From an uncultured Bacteroidaceae bacterium (GTDB taxonomy: Bacteria > Bacteroidota > Bacteroidia > Bacteroidales > Bacteroidaceae): a stretch of DNA of 33,740 bases. Below the pieces are notes generated by a model. It was given only the letters and a program-made list of their open reading frames with translations, was not told the DNA's origin and searched no databases. The DNA lies in contig CAJOLI010000027.1 of the NCBI GenBank assembly GCA_905235285.1, forward strand, positions 1 to 33,740, written 5' to 3'. Below, one piece after another: positions 31,138-33,740 of this stretch (position 1 is its first letter; the number at the start of each line of letters is the position of its first letter). The position numbers were made by a program, and so were the translations under genes.

Positions 31138-32565
31138 ATGGACAACAAACTCGATATCAAAGCTTATCTCGACGCTGACGAGCAGAAGGACCTTCTGCGA
31201 CTGCTTACGGCAGGCTCTGTCGACGATGGCAAGAGCACCCTCATAGGGCGACTCCTTTTCGACTCAAAGAAACTCTACGACGACCAGCTGACGGCCCTCG
31301 AACGCGACTCTAAACGCGTGGGCAATGCTGGCGACAACATCGACTACGCCCTGCTGCTCGACGGCCTCAAGGCCGAGCGCGAAGAGGGCATCACAATCGA
31401 CGTTGCCTACCGCTATTTCTCAACGAACCGACGGAAATTCATCATTGCCGACACTCCGGGACACGAACAATATACCCGCAACATGATTACGGGCGGATCG
31501 ACGGCGAATCTGGCCATTATCCTCATTGATGCTCGTAAGGGCGTCATCACACAGACGCGCCGTCACACCTATCTCGTATCGTTGCTCGGCATCAAGCATA
31601 TCGTCCTGGCCGTGAACAAGATGGACCTGGTAGAATTTGATCAGAAGGTGTTCGACGACATCGTGACTGACTACCTACAACTGACCAATCACCTCGGCAT
31701 AGAGGATGTTACGTGCTTCCCACTCTCGGCCCGCGACGGCGACAATGTCGTAGAGAAGAGCCAGCGGACGCCATGGTACAAGGGTACTACCCTCCTCGAT
31801 TTCCTCGAGACAGTGCCTATCTACGCCGACCGCAACTACAACGACTTCCGCTATCCCGTGCAGTATGTCCTGCGTCCCGACCTCAACTTCCGCGGCTTCT
31901 GCGGCAAGGTTGCCAGTGGCATCGTGCGCAAAGGAGACGAGCTCATGGCACTGCCTTCAATGAAACGCAGCCACGTCAAGAGCATCGTCACCTACGAAGG
32001 TGAAATCAACGAGGCCTTCCCGCCCCAGAGCGTCACCATCACACTCGAGGACGAAATAGACATCAGCCGCGGCGAGATGCTTGTTCACCCCGACAACGTG
32101 CCACACATTGGCCGACACTTCACGACAATGCTCGTGTGGATGGACGAAGAACCAATGGATATGGGCAAGCAGTTCTTCCTTAAGCACAACACCAACACCA
32201 CGCGTGCATCGATTGTTGCTGTACGCAACCGTGTCGATGTCAACACACTACAAGAGAAGGAAGGAAAGCCGTTCCAGCTCAATGAAATCGGACAGGTCGA
32301 CATCCTCACGGCCAAGACTCTCTTCTTCGATGCCTACAATGTGAACCGCCAGACGGGAGCCTTCATCCTCATCGACCCAATCACCAACAACACTTCAGCA
32401 GTAGGCATGATACTCGAGCCCCTCAACGAAAGCGCTCTAGAGAATGACCTCATACCCACGCTCAACCTGCCCAAGCTCGGCATAAGTGAAGAGCATTACG
32501 AAGCTATTGCTACTGCCGTAAAGGAACTCTCTCGCCAAGGCATAGAGATAAAGGTGGTGAAATGA
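31138..32565 (+). CDS. cysN: Sulfate adenylyltransferase subunit 1 (GTPase)
   Basis: A 475-residue EF-Tu-like GTPase that drives APS formation by CysD. G1 GSVDDGKST (26-34), the switch region [12 protein letters not shown] (about 83-94), G3 [12 protein letters not shown] (105-116) and G4 NKMD are intact. Two beta-barrel domains follow ([35 protein letters not shown]). The open frame runs back to 31048 within cysD, but the family N terminus and the 13-bp gap support the ATG at 31138. It ends after the second barrel, so it is not the CysNC fusion, consistent with the separate cysC. Confidence 0.95.
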   Translation: MDNKLDIKAYLDADEQKDLLRLLTAGSVDDGKSTLIGRLLFDSKKLYDDQLTALERDSKRVGNAGDNIDYALLLDGLKAEREEGITIDVAYRYFSTNRRKFIIADTPGHEQYTRNMITGGSTANLAIILIDARKGVITQTRRHTYLVSLLGIKHIVLAVNKMDLVEFDQKVFDDIVTDYLQLTNHLGIEDVTCFPLSARDGDNVVEKSQRTPWYKGTTLLDFLETVPIYADRNYNDFRYPVQYVLRPDLNFRGFCGKVASGIVRKGDELMALPSMKRSHVKSIVTYEGEINEAFPPQSVTITLEDEIDISRGEMLVHPDNVPHIGRHFTTMLVWMDEEPMDMGKQFFLKHNTNTTRASIVAVRNRVDVNTLQEKEGKPFQLNEIGQVDILTAKTLFFDAYNVNRQTGAFILIDPITNNTSAVGMILEPLNESALENDLIPTLNLPKLGISEEHYEAIATAVKELSRQGIEIKVVK

Positions 32566-32635
32566 TGAGATAGGAAATTACAGTATAAAAAGAATTATTT
32601 TCCAAACTCTGCAGAACGATGCAGGCCATAACATT

Positions 32636-33740
32636 ATGGGACTAATAAAATTCGAAAACCTGCCTACCAATCCGCTCGTAGGCGCCGACTGGAAGACATT
32701 CAAGGAGATGACAGCCGGTCAGCCCATTGACAAAGGCTACCGCGGCAAATACTATCTGACAAAGGTCCTCTGTCGCATGCTGTCGGTAGTGACGCCCATC
32801 CAGGAACGACGCTACCAGCGTCTGTTAGCACAAAAGCCGCTGGAGCACGACCCTCTGTTCATTCTCGGGCATTGGCGCAGCGGCACCACATTTGTCCACA
32901 ACATCTTTGCGCAAGACGAACATTTCGGGCACACGACAACTTATCAGACCGTGTTCCCACATCTGATGATGTTCGGGCAGGGCTTCCTGAAACCAATAGT
33001 CAAAGTCATAATGCCCAGCAGACGACCCACCGACGGCATGGAACTGACACCTGACACGCCTCAGGAAGAGGAATTCGCGTTGAACAACACGATGCCCTAC
33101 TCCTACTACGACTTTTGGTACTTCCCCAAACGAATGCTCGATTATTGCGACCGCTGGCTCACTTTCGAACAAATCACTCCCAAGGAAGAGGCGGCATACA
33201 AGGAGGCCTTCATGCGCTGCGTGAAGATTTCGCTCTGGAACACGGGCGGCACACAATATCTCTCCAAGAACCCACCGCACACAGGGCACATAAAAGCGCT
33301 TGTAGAGATGTTCCCAAACGCCAAGTTCATATACCTCATGCGCAATCCATACACGGTCTTCGAGTCCACACGTTCCTTCTTCACCCAGACCATCGCACCC
33401 TTGAAACTTCAGGATGTAAGCGACGACCAGATTGAGATGAACGCCATAGAAGTCTATCCCAGACTCTATAAAGCCTATCAACAGCAGAAACATTTTATCC
33501 CCGAAGGGAATCTTTATGAGGTTAAGTTCGAGGACTTTGAGCGCGACGCCTATGCCGTGACCAAAGACATCTACGCCAAACTGCGACTGCCAGGCTGGGA
33601 AGAGTCGGAGACAGCTATCCGCTCATACATAGAGAGCAAGCGTGGCTACAAGAAGAACCAGTACGAATACAAGCCCCGTACCATTGAACTTGTCAACCGC
33701 TACTGGGGACAGGCCATAGATGACTGGGGCTATGAGAGGA
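32636..33740 (+). CDS. PAPS-dependent sulfotransferase (3' end outside window)
   Basis: The frame opens at the ATG at 32636 and stays open to the right edge, 368 codons. The 5'-phosphosulfate loop is FILGHWRSGTTFVHNIF (75-91). The 3'-phosphate-binding segment is FIYLMRNPYTVFESTRS (231-247, with R236 and S244 in the expected positions). Between them sits LSKNPPHTGHIKALVEMFP (209-227), typical of the Sulfotransfer_3-type family. Downstream YEVKFEDFERDAYAVTKDIY also fits. No signal peptide; the first 70 residues are a helical extension. The acceptor is unknown: lipid, sterol and glycan acceptors are all known in the superfamily. It starts 70 bp after cysN and completes a PAPS supply-and-use operon. 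Confidence 0.88.
   Translation, partial: MGLIKFENLPTNPLVGADWKTFKEMTAGQPIDKGYRGKYYLTKVLCRMLSVVTPIQERRYQRLLAQKPLEHDPLFILGHWRSGTTFVHNIFAQDEHFGHTTTYQTVFPHLMMFGQGFLKPIVKVIMPSRRPTDGMELTPDTPQEEEFALNNTMPYSYYDFWYFPKRMLDYCDRWLTFEQITPKEEAAYKEAFMRCVKISLWNTGGTQYLSKNPPHTGHIKALVEMFPNAKFIYLMRNPYTVFESTRSFFTQTIAPLKLQDVSDDQIEMNAIEVYPRLYKAYQQQKHFIPEGNLYEVKFEDFERDAYAVTKDIYAKLRLPGWEESETAIRSYIESKRGYKKNQYEYKPRTIELVNRYWGQAIDDWGYER

Overview
The window reads as a chromosomal segment of a Bacteroidota bacterium, order Bacteroidales. A Prevotellaceae-like member is my best guess; the genus is not resolvable from this sequence. The evidence is: (i) promoters of the form TTTG-N18..20-TAnnTTTG, the Bacteroidota sigma-ABfr type, upstream of several genes; (ii) lineage-typical proteins, namely a Bacteroidota-style LptD, an OmpP1/FadL porin, Rho with a long disordered insertion, a DMP19-like protein next to SmpB, and a GDE/GT4/GH57 glycogen cluster; (iii) no Shine-Dalgarno sequence in front of most starts. 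No rRNA, tRNA, integrase, transposase or CRISPR array was seen, so this is core chromosome with repeat-rich intergenic gaps.

Layout. 1-1.1 kb: the 3' end of a probable lipid kinase and a convergent Crp/Fnr regulator, separated by a 39-42 bp tandem array. 1.2-6.2 kb: glycogen/alpha-glucan cluster (debranching enzyme, GT4 synthase-like enzyme, GH57 protein with altered active-site motifs and a Lys/Ala/Pro-rich tail). 6.3-12.8 kb: envelope genes (secreted thioredoxin-fold protein, LptD, BACON-like lipoprotein, remnant of a GH43-like gene, a 22-bp tandem array, PagL-like lipid A deacylase). 12.8-15.1 kb, minus strand: DMP19-like, smpB, ribH, membrane TPR protein. 15.4-16.8 kb: recF-DUF721. 17.0-19.3 kb, minus: WbuC cupin and ABC-F ATPase. 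19.5-21.5 kb: rho with a structured leader. 21.7-24.5 kb, minus: OmpP1/FadL porin and a Gly/Tyr/Trp-rich secreted protein. 24.9-27.6 kb: fabD and a GH13 alpha-amylase. 27.6-33.7 kb: sulfate activation and sulfation operon (SLC13 permease, cysC, cysD, cysN, sulfotransferase running off the right end).

How the parts work together. The 27.6-33.7 kb operon would import sulfate (or another anion), make APS (CysDN) and PAPS (CysC), and pass PAPS to a sulfotransferase. No PAPS reductase is present, so it looks like a sulfation system rather than cysteine assimilation. The glycogen cluster is divergent from, and shares a 169-bp control region with, the Crp/Fnr regulator. The LptD/PagL pair suggests LPS transport and lipid A remodelling encoded side by side.

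The least explained elements are the intergenic repeats. Two arrays of exactly eight units at exactly 22-bp spacing, about 18.6 kb apart, carry variants of the same 10-bp palindrome CGACCGGTCG. A third gap shows 22-bp periodicity next to a 24-bp palindrome built from the same half-sites. The 40-bp array at the left end is a repeated copy of a junction between two convergent stop codons.
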